DNA from: an uncultured Alsobacter sp.
GTDB lineage: Bacteria > Pseudomonadota > Alphaproteobacteria > Rhizobiales > Beijerinckiaceae
Direction of reading: 5' to 3'
Length of the DNA stretch: 64,000 nucleotides
NCBI RefSeq assembly: GCF_945952055.1
Contig: NZ_CAMFHB010000024.1
Location: 1 to 64,000, forward strand
Below are positions 53,079 to 61,970 of the stretch, in pieces. The notes under the pieces were generated by a model. The model was not told the DNA's origin and ran no database searches. It saw nothing but the letters and a program-made list of their open reading frames with translations. Position numbers and translations under genes: made by a program. The first letter of the stretch is position 1. Every line of letters starts with the position of its first letter.

Positions 53079-54254
53079 TCACACCGCCGGCGTGGCGTAG
53101 AGCGTCTTGCCGCCGACCTTGATCTCCACGTCCACCCGGTACTGCCGCAGCGCCGCCTCGCTCACGGTCATGCCGAGGCCGGGCGCGTCGGGGGCCCGGA
53201 CCTCGCCATTGGCATCGGGCTTCAGGTGGTTGGAGGTGAGGTCCACGGCGAGCGACTTCGGCGCCACCGGGAATTCGCAGATCGTGTCCTGCGCCAGCCC
53301 CGCGTACGGCTGCAGCGAAGCCGACAAAGCGAGGTGCGACGTGAAGGTGTGGTTCACGTAGGTCACGCCGCGCGCCGACGCGTAGTCGGCGATGGCCTTG
53401 GCCGGGCCGATGCCGCCGATACGGCCGCAGTCGATCTGGACGTAGCCGACCTTGCCGTAGTCGATGAGATGGCGGGCCATGAAGACGTTGTGCGCGCCTT
53501 CGCCGCCGGCGAGCTTCACCTTCGCGCTCTTCGCCGCGAGTTGTCCGTAGGCCTCGAGCGCGCTCGCGTGGAAGGGCTCTTCCAGCCAGGTCGCGCCGGC
53601 TTTCTCGAGCGCGGGAAGGCGGGCCAGCGCACGGTCCACGTCCTCGCCGAAGATCTGGCCGACGTCGACGAGCAGGATGCCGTCGGGGCCGATGCCCTCG
53701 CGCGCGGCGGCGAAGTGGTCGCCGTCCTCGGCGGGCGTGCCCCGCCCGATGGGACCCCAGCCGTACTTCACCGCGCGGAATCCCCGGGCCCTGGCCTTGC
53801 GGCCGAGTTCGAGGGTCTCCTGCGGCGTGTCGCCGAACAGCTGCGAGGCGTAGGGCACCTTGCCGTGCGAGGCCTTGTAGCCGAGCAGCTTCCACACCGG
53901 CTCGCCGCGCGCCCGGCCGAGCAGGTCCCACATCGCCATCTCGACGCCGGAGAAGGTGTGGGCGGCCTGCAGCAGGTCCATGCTGTCGTATTCGACCAGC
54001 GCGGCCATGCGCGCGATGTCGGCGGGGCCGTCCAGCGTCTGGCCGAGCACCGAATCCTGTACCGGCCGGCAGACCCCGTGCGACATGGGGCAGACGAAGG
54101 CCGCGATCGAGGGCAGGGGGGCCGCCTCGCATTCGCCCCAGCCCACGTGCCCGCCGCCGGCGACCCGCACCACGAGGGCGTCCTGGCTGCCGTCCGCCTC
54201 GGTCGTCACCTGCGGCATGGAGAGATAGAAGAAGTCGACGGCCTCGATTTTCAT
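53079..54254 (-). CDS. mandelate racemase/muconate lactonizing enzyme family protein (KxG variant)
   Basis: A 391-residue enolase-superfamily enzyme. Metal ligands appear intact: Asp197 (LLVDVG), Glu225/226 (WLEEPF) and Glu252 (AGGEGAH), with His302 on the other face (VNHTF). The usual KxK is reduced to one lysine, Lys163, followed by Tyr-Gly (AVKYGWGPIG), so the second catalytic lysine is absent. This points to a dehydratase or epimerase of unassigned specificity. It is the last gene of a three-gene operon with the M81 peptidase (37 bases upstream) and the DoeB-like deacylase. Its closest relative in the window is the protein at 57037, which has the same GWGP motif. Confidence 0.88.
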   Translation of the reverse strand: MKIEAVDFFYLSMPQVTTEADGSQDALVVRVAGGGHVGWGECEAAPLPSIAAFVCPMSHGVCRPVQDSVLGQTLDGPADIARMAALVEYDSMDLLQAAHTFSGVEMAMWDLLGRARGEPVWKLLGYKASHGKVPYASQLFGDTPQETLELGRKARARGFRAVKYGWGPIGRGTPAEDGDHFAAAREGIGPDGILLVDVGQIFGEDVDRALARLPALEKAGATWLEEPFHASALEAYGQLAAKSAKVKLAGGEGAHNVFMARHLIDYGKVGYVQIDCGRIGGIGPAKAIADYASARGVTYVNHTFTSHLALSASLQPYAGLAQDTICEFPVAPKSLAVDLTSNHLKPDANGEVRAPDAPGLGMTVSEAALRQYRVDVEIKVGGKTLYATPAV

Positions 54255-54291
54255 GGGGGACGCGGTCCTGTCAGGGGGAGGGCGGGGCTCT

Positions 54292-55794
54292 TCAGGCCTG
54301 GCGGGTGTAGGTCACCGGACGCGGATGGAACTCCACGTTCGGGTCGAGCGGGTACATCGGCCGTGCGCAGATGGTGTGGCCCAGCGTCGGCAGGTTCGCC
54401 GAGGTCGCGCCGGGGATGTCGATGTTGAAGTTCTTGGCCACCCACTGGTCGTACATGTGGTACTCGGTGTGGGGCGACTTCACGACGATGACGTCGAAGT
54501 CCCGCGGGTCGAGGCCGTTGGCGTAGTACATCGCGCGGTCGAACAGGCTCAGCGTCTTCGAGAACACCACGACCGTGAAGGTGCCGAAGGTGAGCACCGC
54601 CGTGGGGCCGGCATCGAGCCCGGTCTTCATGGTCTCCAGCCGCGCCTTGCCGTCCGAGAGCAGCTTCACCGTCGCCTTCACGCGCATGGGCTTGAAGCGC
54701 TTGGGATCGATCGCGCCGCCCAGCGTCACGTCGATGGTGGCGCCGACGCCGGCCTTGTGCGCGGCGGCCGCCGCATGCGGGTCGACGATCTGCGCCAGCA
54801 CGCGCTTGCGCGTGTCGGCCCGGTGCAGGCCGTCGATGATGATGGCGCTGTCGCCGGTCGCGCCGGAGGAGGTCGCGTCGGCGGCATCGGTGAAGATCAC
54901 CGGTCCCTTGATCGTCTCGGCCTGGGCGATGGCGCGCTCCAGCGAGATGAACTTGCCCTGCATGCGGAAGCGCAGCGGCCAGAATTCCTCGGCGATGCGC
55001 ACGGCCTCGGCCTTGGCGGTGGCCTCTTCGCCGGCGGTGCACACGAGCACCTGGCAGCACAGCTCCGGCACGTCGGTGAAGGGGTTGCCGATCATGATGC
55101 CTGCGGCGAGCGCGGTGCCGTCGCGCTCGATGCGCTGGGCCTCGCGGATGCAGTCGCCGTAGCAGCCGGACTTGGTGATGCATTCGTCGCCGCGCACCAG
55201 CGCCGGGATCACGACCCGGGCGATCGTGGTCTTCAGCTTCTCGTCCAGGATGCGCACGAGGAGCCTGGCGGCGCGCTCGCCGGTGTCGGCGAAGTCGACG
55301 TGCGGATAGGTGTGGTAGATCGCGAGCCCGTTGACCTGCTTCAGCATCCGGTCGGTGAGGATGCCGTGCAGGTCGAGCGAGATCACGATCGGGATCGCCT
55401 CGCCGACGATGCGCCGGGTCTCTTGCAGCAGCCAGCCCTCGGGATCGAGCTCCCCGTCGGCCCCCATGGCGCCGTGCAGCGAGAAGTACACCGCGTCGAT
55501 CCCGCCGGCCGCGCCCGCCTTGATGGCGTCCACGAGTTCGCCGGACAGCCGCTTCCAGCTGGCGGCGGCCAGGAGCCCGCCCGATCCGGCCCGCGCGCTC
55601 ATGGTGAGCACGATGTCGTAGCCGGCGGCCCGCAGCACCGGCAGGGCGCCGCCGAGGCCGGTGTTCAGCCCGTCCTGCGACAGCATCTCCTCGCCGCGCT
55701 CGATGTGGAAGTCGTCATAGCCCGACTGCAGGGGGTTGAACGACGAGATTTCCTGCATGCATTCGACGATCAGGATGCGCGGGCGCCTGGTCAT
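54292..55794 (-). CDS. M81 family metallopeptidase (MlrC-like)
   Basis: A 500-residue protein of the MlrC/M81 family, named for the microcystin-degradation enzyme MlrC. Family blocks are RILIVECMQEISSFNP, DAVYFSLHGAMGADGELDPEGWLL, VISLDLHGILTDRML with metal-type Asp and His, TYPHVDFADTGERAARLL and TDAADATSSGATGDS. Members probably hydrolyse peptides or amides. No signal peptide is present. It is 59 bases downstream of the deacylase gene and 37 upstream of the enolase-superfamily gene, which suggests one pathway acting on an imported peptide-like or acylated compound. Confidence 0.88.
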   Translation of the reverse strand: MTRRPRILIVECMQEISSFNPLQSGYDDFHIERGEEMLSQDGLNTGLGGALPVLRAAGYDIVLTMSARAGSGGLLAAASWKRLSGELVDAIKAGAAGGIDAVYFSLHGAMGADGELDPEGWLLQETRRIVGEAIPIVISLDLHGILTDRMLKQVNGLAIYHTYPHVDFADTGERAARLLVRILDEKLKTTIARVVIPALVRGDECITKSGCYGDCIREAQRIERDGTALAAGIMIGNPFTDVPELCCQVLVCTAGEEATAKAEAVRIAEEFWPLRFRMQGKFISLERAIAQAETIKGPVIFTDAADATSSGATGDSAIIIDGLHRADTRKRVLAQIVDPHAAAAAHKAGVGATIDVTLGGAIDPKRFKPMRVKATVKLLSDGKARLETMKTGLDAGPTAVLTFGTFTVVVFSKTLSLFDRAMYYANGLDPRDFDVIVVKSPHTEYHMYDQWVAKNFNIDIPGATSANLPTLGHTICARPMYPLDPNVEFHPRPVTYTRQA

Positions 55795-55853
55795 GGCGAG
55801 GTCCTCGGGGAGGGGTGAGCGGAAGGGCGGGACGCGGCAGGGCCGTGCCGCCG

Positions 55854-56897
55854 TCAGTCGTGGGAGAACTGGGCTTCGTCGTAGTCCTGCATGACGACCG
55901 CCACGCAGTCGCCGCGCTGCACGCGGCCGGGGCCCGCCGACATCCACAGGAGCCCCGAGGCGCGGTGCACGACCTCGATCGGCGCGGCGTCGACGTCCTC
56001 GACGAAATGCAGGAAGCCCGCGGTCTGCCCGGCCTCGATGCGGTCGCCCACCACCTGCAGGGGCTCGAACAGGCCGCTGCGCGGGGCGAAGGCGTAGCAC
56101 TCGGCGTTGCGGACCATCATGTGGCGGGTGGCCGGGCTGCCGTCGCGCTGCGCCGTGTCGGGCTTGCCCTCGATGACGCCGAGCTGCTTCAGGACGTTGC
56201 GCACGCCGCGCTCGCCGATGCGCACGCCCTCGACGCTGACGCGGCCCCAGCCGCCGAGCTCCGTGCCGAGGGAGACGATGCCGCGCCGCTCGACGGCGGA
56301 AGTCAGCGTCGCGCCCTCGTCGACCCCGCTGAACACCACGTTGAAGGGCGCGCCGAAGGCCTTGGCCAGCGCCATGGTCCGCTCGCGGATCGCCGCGTCG
56401 TCGACATAGTGCATGTTGGTGGAGGGGGCGCTGTCGCCGGAGTGCCCGCAGGTGTGCAGGTCCACCGACACGTCGACCAGGGGCAGGATCACGCTGTCCA
56501 TGAAGTGGGCCAGCATCTCCGAGAACGTGCCGCGCGGGTCGCCGGGGAAGCAGCGATTCATGTCCCGGTTGTCGACCGGCGAAAGGCGCGTGTCGTTCAT
56601 GACCGCGGGGATGTTGACCGCCGGCATCATGATGACGCGGCCCTGCACCTGCTCGGGCTTGAGTGTGCGTGCGAGCTTCGAGACGGCGATGGGCCCCTCG
56701 TACTCGTCGCCATGCACGCCGCCGGTGAGCAGCACGGTCGGGCCGCTGCCGTTCTTGAGCACGATGATCGGGATCTCGACCACGCCCCAGCCGGACGTGT
56801 TGCGCGACAGCGGGGCTCGCGCATAGCCCGCCTGCCGCCCGTTCCTGTCGAAGTCGACCTCACACCGAACCCGGCTTCTTGGTCTCTCGGTCGCCAT
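55854..56897 (-). CDS. succinylglutamate desuccinylase/aspartoacylase family deacylase (DoeB-like)
   Basis: A 347-residue zinc-dependent deacylase of the M14-like AstE/AspA superfamily. Zinc ligands lie in LLTGGVHGDEYEGP (His and Glu) and VSVDLHTCGH, with the catalytic glutamate probably in SLGTELGGWG. The opening CEVDFDRNGRQAGYARAPLS and NRDMNRCFPGDPRGTFSEML recall DoeB, the N-acetyl-diaminobutyrate deacetylase of ectoine breakdown. No other ectoine-catabolism gene is present, so a different N-acyl substrate is likely. It is the first gene of the three-gene operon and is divergent from 57037 over a GTATAC-containing dyad. Confidence 0.87.
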   Translation of the reverse strand: MATERPRSRVRCEVDFDRNGRQAGYARAPLSRNTSGWGVVEIPIIVLKNGSGPTVLLTGGVHGDEYEGPIAVSKLARTLKPEQVQGRVIMMPAVNIPAVMNDTRLSPVDNRDMNRCFPGDPRGTFSEMLAHFMDSVILPLVDVSVDLHTCGHSGDSAPSTNMHYVDDAAIRERTMALAKAFGAPFNVVFSGVDEGATLTSAVERRGIVSLGTELGGWGRVSVEGVRIGERGVRNVLKQLGVIEGKPDTAQRDGSPATRHMMVRNAECYAFAPRSGLFEPLQVVGDRIEAGQTAGFLHFVEDVDAAPIEVVHRASGLLWMSAGPGRVQRGDCVAVVMQDYDEAQFSHD

Positions 56898-56923
56898 GGC
56901 AGCCCTCGACAAGTTTCTTCTCG

Positions 56924-56945
56924 GATCGTATGTTTGTATACGATC
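56924..56945. promoter_or_regulatory. putative GntR operator in a divergent promoter region
   Basis: GATCGTAT (56924-56931) and ATACGATC (56938-56945) form a perfect 8-bp inverted repeat with a six-base spacer; the right half includes GTATAC (56936-56941). It lies between the deacylase gene (start 56897) and the enolase-superfamily gene (start 57037). The arms match the ATCGTATACGAT dyad next to the GntR gene at 49422, which suggests the same regulator. Confidence 0.6.
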
Positions 56946-57036
56946 TTGGGGCAAGTCAAGCGGCGGCGAAGGTCGCCGGCCGCCCCGGGCGACACAGATT
57001 CCAGGCGCACGAGGCGCCTTGAGGGAGGAGCGATCG

Positions 57037-58206
57037 ATGGCCGAAGGACGGCGTGCACTCGGGCCCGTGAAGATCACCCGCATCGAGGCCGCGCCGCTGT
57101 TCGGCGAGAGCCCGAAGGGAGGCTGGTCGGCGGAGATCCGGCCGGAAGACTCCATCCACGCCATCGTCGCCGTGCACACGGACGCCGGCATCACGGGCTA
57201 TGGCAGCGTCTTCACAGACGGGCGCCTCGTGCAGGCGGGCCTGAAGGTGCTGGAGCCCCTCTACCGCGACGAGAATGCGCTGGAGCCGGAGCGCGTCACC
57301 GAGAAGCTGCACCAGAACACGTTCTGGATGGGACGCGGCGGCACGCTCACCCACACCATCTCCGGCATCGACATCGCCTGCTGGGACATCCTGGGCAAGG
57401 CGACGGGTCTCTCGGTCGGCCGGCTGCTCGGCGGCAGCTACCGGCGCAAGGTGCAGCCCTACTGTTCGCTGCTGATGGAAGAGCCGGACGCCATGCACCG
57501 CCTCGTGGCGCAGTATCGCGCCCAGGGGTTCCGCGCCTTCAAGATCGGCTGGGGCCCCTTCGGCCGCGCCAAGGACTACGGCCTCGACGAGGCCATCGTC
57601 GCCGCCGCGCGCGACGCGGCCGGCCAGGACTCCAAGCTCTTCGTCGACCCCGGCGCGAGCGACGCCTACTGGCCCCAGGGCCTCAAATGGGCGCTGCGCA
57701 CCGCCGAGATGCTGGCCGGCTACGACGTCGGCTGGTTCGAGGAGGCGCTGAAGCCCGACGCGCTGGACGACTTCATCACGCTGCGCAAGGCGAGCCCCGT
57801 GCCGATCGCCGGCGGCGAGGTGCTGACGCGCCGCCAGGCCTTCATCCCCTGGCTCACCAAGGGCGCCTTCGACATCATCCAGCCGGACGTCACCAAGGTC
57901 GGCGGCATCTCCGAGCAGCGCAAGATCGCCTGGCTCGCCTACGACTTCGGCGTGAAGTACATCGGGCACGGCTGGAACACGGCGCTCGGCGTCGCCGCCG
58001 ACCTGCAGCTCGCCTCGGCGTTCCCCGATTGCGACCTCGTCGAGTTCATCGGCGGCAGTCCCTATGTCGACGGCATCCTCCAGGAGCCGTTCAAGCTCGA
58101 CGCCGACGGCATGCTCGACATTCCGGACGAGCCGGGCCTCGGCGTGCGCATCGATCGCGACAAGATCGCGCGGTACACGCCCGATCCGGCGCCCCTGTTC
58201 GCCTGA
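57037..58206 (+). CDS. mandelate racemase/muconate lactonizing enzyme family protein (KxG variant)
   Basis: A 389-residue enolase-superfamily enzyme. Metal ligands are Asp204 (LFVDPG), Glu235/236 (WFEEAL) and Glu261 (AGGEVL), with His311 (IGHGW). As in the enzyme at 53079, the KxK motif is degenerate: Lys169 is followed by Ile-Gly (AFKIGWGPFG). GAGGGAGGAGCG before the ATG at 57037 is a strong ribosome binding site and decides this start. It is divergent from the deacylase-M81-enolase operon and probably shares its regulator. Two related enzymes on either side of one operator may catalyse successive steps or act on two epimers. Confidence 0.9.
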   Translation: MAEGRRALGPVKITRIEAAPLFGESPKGGWSAEIRPEDSIHAIVAVHTDAGITGYGSVFTDGRLVQAGLKVLEPLYRDENALEPERVTEKLHQNTFWMGRGGTLTHTISGIDIACWDILGKATGLSVGRLLGGSYRRKVQPYCSLLMEEPDAMHRLVAQYRAQGFRAFKIGWGPFGRAKDYGLDEAIVAAARDAAGQDSKLFVDPGASDAYWPQGLKWALRTAEMLAGYDVGWFEEALKPDALDDFITLRKASPVPIAGGEVLTRRQAFIPWLTKGAFDIIQPDVTKVGGISEQRKIAWLAYDFGVKYIGHGWNTALGVAADLQLASAFPDCDLVEFIGGSPYVDGILQEPFKLDADGMLDIPDEPGLGVRIDRDKIARYTPDPAPLFA

Positions 58207-58291
58207 AAGCCTTCGGTCGATCTCGCGCAGCAGAGGGTGACGTCGCGGACGGGATGGGGCACGGTGCAGGCCCCATCCGGTCGGTGTGCCC

Positions 58292-58942
58292 ATGCCAGAC
58301 TATCTCGAGAGCGGTCCCGCGGACGCGGCCGCCACCCTGCTGCTGGCCCATGGCGCGGGTGCGCCCATGGACGCGCCGGCCATGTCGGCGATCGCCACGG
58401 CCCTGGCCACGGCCGGGCTGAGGGTGCTCCGGTTCGAGTTCGCCTACATGGCGGCCCGCCGGTCCGGCCAGCGCCGGCCTCCGCCCAGGGCGGAGAGCCT
58501 CATGGGGGAATATCGCGCCGCCGTGGCGGGGGCCGCCGCGCTGCGCGCGCCGCGGTCCCGCCTCGTCATCGGTGGCAAGTCCATGGGCGGCCGGGTCGCC
58601 TCGATGGTGGCGGACGACCTGCTGGACGAGGGGGCGATCGCCGGCCTGCTGTGCCTCGGCTATCCCTTCCACCCTCCCGGCCAGCCCGCGAAGACCCGCA
58701 CCGCGCACCTCGAGGCCCTGCGCACGGCCACACTGATCGCCCAGGGCACGCGCGATCCGTTCGGGACGGCGGAGGAGGTGGCGGGCTACGCGCTGTCGCC
58801 GGCCATCGAGCTGCTGTGGCTGGCCGACGGCGACCATGATCTCAAGCCGCGCAAGGCGGTGAGCGGCTTCACCGCGGCCGACCACATGGCGACCCTCGCC
58901 GGCGCGGTGCGGGCCTGGGTCGACCGCCTGCCGTCGGCGTAG
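58292..58942 (+). CDS. alpha/beta hydrolase of the KANL3/Tex30-like group
   Basis: A 216-residue small alpha/beta hydrolase. The oxyanion segment is LLLAHGAGAPMDAPAM, the nucleophile elbow GGKSMGGRVAS with Ser97, and late acid and histidine positions fall in GTRDPFG and DGDHDLKP. Bacterial members of this group have no established substrate. The ATG at 58292 (MPDYLESGPA) is preferred to a GTG six bases upstream. It lies on its own between the enolase-superfamily gene and the convergent iron-type permease gene. Confidence 0.85.
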   Translation: MPDYLESGPADAAATLLLAHGAGAPMDAPAMSAIATALATAGLRVLRFEFAYMAARRSGQRRPPPRAESLMGEYRAAVAGAAALRAPRSRLVIGGKSMGGRVASMVADDLLDEGAIAGLLCLGYPFHPPGQPAKTRTAHLEALRTATLIAQGTRDPFGTAEEVAGYALSPAIELLWLADGDHDLKPRKAVSGFTAADHMATLAGAVRAWVDRLPSA

Positions 58943-58962
58943 TCACGCCCTCACGCGGGGGG

Positions 58963-60696
58963 CTATTGCCAGGGCAGGCTACCCGCCGGCAGGCGCGGGG
59001 CCAGGCGATCGAGAACCAGCATCACCGTCGCGATGACCAGCGTCGACAGCACGGCGACCGCGGCGGCGGTGGAGGCGAGGCCCGCCTCGTCGAGGGAGAA
59101 CAGGATCACGCCGATGGTCTCCGTCCCGCGCGACCACAGCAGCGCCGACACGGTGAGCTCGTTGAAGGCGAGCAGGAACACCATCAGCGAGCCCGCCACG
59201 ACGCCCGGCGCCACGGCCGGGGCCACGACGTAGCGCAGGCGCTGCAGGGCCCCGGCGCCGCACAGCGCCGCCGCCTCCTCGACCGCGGGATCGAGCTGGT
59301 CGATGGAGGCCGTCACGGGCTTGAAGGCGAGGGGAAGGAAGCGCGCCGCATAGGCCAGCACGATGATGGCCCCGGTGCCGTAGAGGCTGATGCCGACGAG
59401 CGGCAGCGGACGCAGCAGCAGCAGGATCGCGGCCAGTGCCAGCACGATGCCGGGGATGGCGTAAGGCAGCTCGATCGCGGTCTCGACCGTGGCCCTCAGG
59501 CGCGGCCAGCGCCGGACGAGGGCGTAGCCCAGCACGAGCGCCAGGCTGGCGCACAGCAGCGCCGCCGTCCCGGCGAACAGCAGCGAGTTGCGGAACGCCC
59601 GCGTCGTCACGTCCTGGCGCAGCAGCACCTCGACGAAGTGGTCGGCGGTGAGCGTGCGCCAGGACAGCGGCATCCCGTAGGACGGCACGAGCGCGCTGCC
59701 GAGCAGCGACAGGAACGGGAGCACGGTGCACAGCACGATCATGAACCAGGAGAAGACGGCGGCGGCGCGCGCGGCCCGGCCGGGGGTCCACAGCCCGTCG
59801 AGCGTGCGGCCGTCCGAGGACAGGGCCGGCGCGCGGGAGACGAGGCGCTGGGCCGCGAGCACGCTGCCGCCGGCCAGCACCACCAGCACCAGGCTCAGGC
59901 TGGCCGCGTCGCCGATGACGGAGGGACCGAAGCTCGTCAGGCGCCGGTAGATCAGCGTCGGCAGCGTCAGGTAGCCGCTCGACAGGCCGAGGATGGCGGG
60001 AATGCCGAAATTGCCGAGGGCGGAGGCGAAGCACAACAGTGCCGCGGCCGCGACGTGGCCGCGGGTCAGCGGCAGCACGACCCGCAAAATCGTCTGCGTC
60101 CGGCTCGCGCCGTCGAGTGCAGCCGCCTCCGCGACCTCGCGCGGCAGGCGCGCCAGGCCCGCGCGGATCACGACGAAGGCGAGCGGCGCGTGGTGCAGGC
60201 CGAGCACGCCGATGATGCCGGCCGCCCCGCGCATGGGGTTGCTCGAGCCGGCCGGCGGCGCGAGGTCGAGCGCGAGGAGCAGCGGAGAGGCGGGACCCAG
60301 CAGCCCGGCGAAGGCCAGCGCCGCGACCTGCGGCGCCATCATCATCGACAGCAGGAAGAGGAAGGAGAAGGCCCTCCGCCCCGGCATGTCCCACAAGGTC
60401 GCGACCAGCGCGACCGCGCCGCCCAGCACCAGGGATATGGCCGCCGAGGCGAGGCTGGTCTCCAGCGAGTGCTGGGTGGCCAGCAGGGCCGCTCGGCTGC
60501 TGGCGAGCGACCAGGCCGCGGCCACGGCCAGTTCGCCGCCCCGCGTCAGGCCGGCGAAGGCGAGGCGCACGACCGGGAGCGCCGACAGGAGCCCCACCGC
60601 CACGCCGATCGCCGCCAGCGCGACGAACGCGCCCGGCCCGCGCCAGAGCGGCGAACTCTCGAACCTCGTCGTGCGCAAACGCCCGCCGCCCCTCAC
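58963..60696 (-). CDS. ABC transporter permease, FbpB/SfuB-like (two permease domains)
   Basis: A 577-residue inner-membrane protein made of two tandem permease domains. EAA loops occur in both halves: EVAEAAALDGASRTQTILRVVLPLTRG and AVEEAAALCGAGALQRLRYVVAPAVAPG. Fused permeases of this size are typical of Fe3+ (FbpB/SfuB) and related importers for phosphonates or thiamine. The GTG start at 60696 overlaps the binding-protein stop by four bases (GTGA). No ATPase gene follows, which is unusual because fbpC normally comes next. Confidence 0.9.
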   Translation of the reverse strand: MRGGGRLRTTRFESSPLWRGPGAFVALAAIGVAVGLLSALPVVRLAFAGLTRGGELAVAAAWSLASSRAALLATQHSLETSLASAAISLVLGGAVALVATLWDMPGRRAFSFLFLLSMMMAPQVAALAFAGLLGPASPLLLALDLAPPAGSSNPMRGAAGIIGVLGLHHAPLAFVVIRAGLARLPREVAEAAALDGASRTQTILRVVLPLTRGHVAAAALLCFASALGNFGIPAILGLSSGYLTLPTLIYRRLTSFGPSVIGDAASLSLVLVVLAGGSVLAAQRLVSRAPALSSDGRTLDGLWTPGRAARAAAVFSWFMIVLCTVLPFLSLLGSALVPSYGMPLSWRTLTADHFVEVLLRQDVTTRAFRNSLLFAGTAALLCASLALVLGYALVRRWPRLRATVETAIELPYAIPGIVLALAAILLLLRPLPLVGISLYGTGAIIVLAYAARFLPLAFKPVTASIDQLDPAVEEAAALCGAGALQRLRYVVAPAVAPGVVAGSLMVFLLAFNELTVSALLWSRGTETIGVILFSLDEAGLASTAAAVAVLSTLVIATVMLVLDRLAPRLPAGSLPWQ

Positions 60697-61664
60697 TGCC
60701 CGAAGATGTCGGAGAAGCGCTTCTTGTTGGCGTCGTCCTCCGCCAGGGCCTTGCCGGCATCGAAGGTCATGAGCCGGATCGCCTCGCGCTCGGGATAGCC
60801 GGGAGGCAGCGCGGCGGTCGGCAGAGCGGGCACGTAGCCCTGCTTGGTGGCGAGATCCTGCCCCTCCGGCGACAGCACGAAGTCGATGAAGGCGCGCGCC
60901 GCCGCCTCGTTCTTCGTGGTCTTGAGGATCGCGACCGGTTCGCTGACGGCCGAGACGCCTTCCTTGGGGAAGACGAACTCGACGGGCGCGCCCTTGGCCT
61001 TCTCGCGGATCGGCATGTAGTCGACGATCATGCCGAACATCTTCTCGCCGCCCGCCACCTGCTTGAGAATGTCGCCGTTGCCGCCGCCGGGCACCGCCTT
61101 GTTGGCGGCGATCGCGTCGTAGAAGCCCCAGCCCTCGGGCAGGTTCGCGACCAGGGTGACGGTGTGGATCATCGCCGCGCCCGACGTCAGCGGCGAGGGC
61201 AGCGCCAGCTGGCCCTTGGCCTCGGGGCGCTTCAGGTCCGCCCAGCTCGTGGGCTTGAAGGGGGCCTTGGCGTTGTAGACGATGCCCGTGGTGATGAGCT
61301 TCGTGCCGAACCAGAACCCGTCCTTGTCATGGATGCCGGCGGGATAGGCGGCGAGGTTGGCGGGCTTGTGGGGCAGGAGCCGGCCTTCCTTCTTGAGGCC
61401 CTCCATGGTGACGCTGTCGGCGATGAGCAGGATGTCGGCCTGCGGCTGGCCGGCCTCGATTTCGGCCCGCAGCTTCGCCATAACCCGCGGAGTACCGTCG
61501 CGGACGAAGGAGACGTCGACCTTCGGGAACTTCGCCTTGAACGCGTCGATCGTCTGTTGCGCGTCGGTCTGCGGCTGGCTCGTGTAGAGGACGAGCTTTC
61601 CCTCCTGGCCGAAGGCGGCGGTGCTGGCGATGGCCATCGCGGCCGCCGTGAGCAAGGCTCTCAT
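60693..61664 (-). CDS. ABC transporter substrate-binding protein, Fe3+/phosphonate type (family 1)
   Basis: A 323-residue periplasmic protein. The signal peptide covers about residues 1-19 (ASTAAFG before QEGK). The mature protein starts LVLYTSQPQTDAQQTIDAFKAKFP, as in FbpA/FutA/AfuA, and has GIVYNAKAPFKPTSWADLKRPEAKGQLALPSP. I do not see the adjacent tyrosine pair that binds Fe3+ in FbpA (only DYMP in that region), so the ligand may not be iron; aminoethylphosphonate-type binding is possible. It is translationally coupled to the double permease. Confidence 0.88.
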   Translation of the reverse strand: MRALLTAAAMAIASTAAFGQEGKLVLYTSQPQTDAQQTIDAFKAKFPKVDVSFVRDGTPRVMAKLRAEIEAGQPQADILLIADSVTMEGLKKEGRLLPHKPANLAAYPAGIHDKDGFWFGTKLITTGIVYNAKAPFKPTSWADLKRPEAKGQLALPSPLTSGAAMIHTVTLVANLPEGWGFYDAIAANKAVPGGGNGDILKQVAGGEKMFGMIVDYMPIREKAKGAPVEFVFPKEGVSAVSEPVAILKTTKNEAAARAFIDFVLSPEGQDLATKQGYVPALPTAALPPGYPEREAIRLMTFDAGKALAEDDANKKRFSDIFGQ

Positions 61665-61970
61665 CGTGACGTTTCCCTGGTTCGTTGCGGCATCGCCGGC
61701 GTCCTAGGCTAGTTCAAGCTCGATAGCGATCAAGCCGGTACCGTGTCGCGGAGCCTTGCCCCCGACGCGGCCGAAATCCACAGCTTCTCGCTCCCGGCCC
61801 GCGCCCCGCCGGCCGGCGAAGTCCCTAGCCGTCCTCCACGACGGTTCCGTGACGCTCCCCGGCCGCTGGGAGGCGGGGTGTCAGAGCCGGCTCGAACGTG
61901 GCAGAACTGCGCTCACGAGCGACCGGCCGACGCAAATCGCCGCCCGAGCCGCGGCCATGCGCGGGAGCAC
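61665..61970. other. intergenic region between divergent binding-protein and GNAT genes
   Basis: 306 bases with no recognisable gene, repeat or strong hairpin. It presumably holds the two divergent promoters. Short open frames in it run into the GNAT frame and lack family similarity. Confidence 0.4.

Noticed and set aside
55854-56897. The deacylase considered as evidence for an ectoine degradation cluster.
   Set aside because: No DoeA-type M24 hydrolase, aminotransferase/dehydrogenase pair or EnuR-type regulator lies nearby, so only the family resemblance to DoeB is reported.
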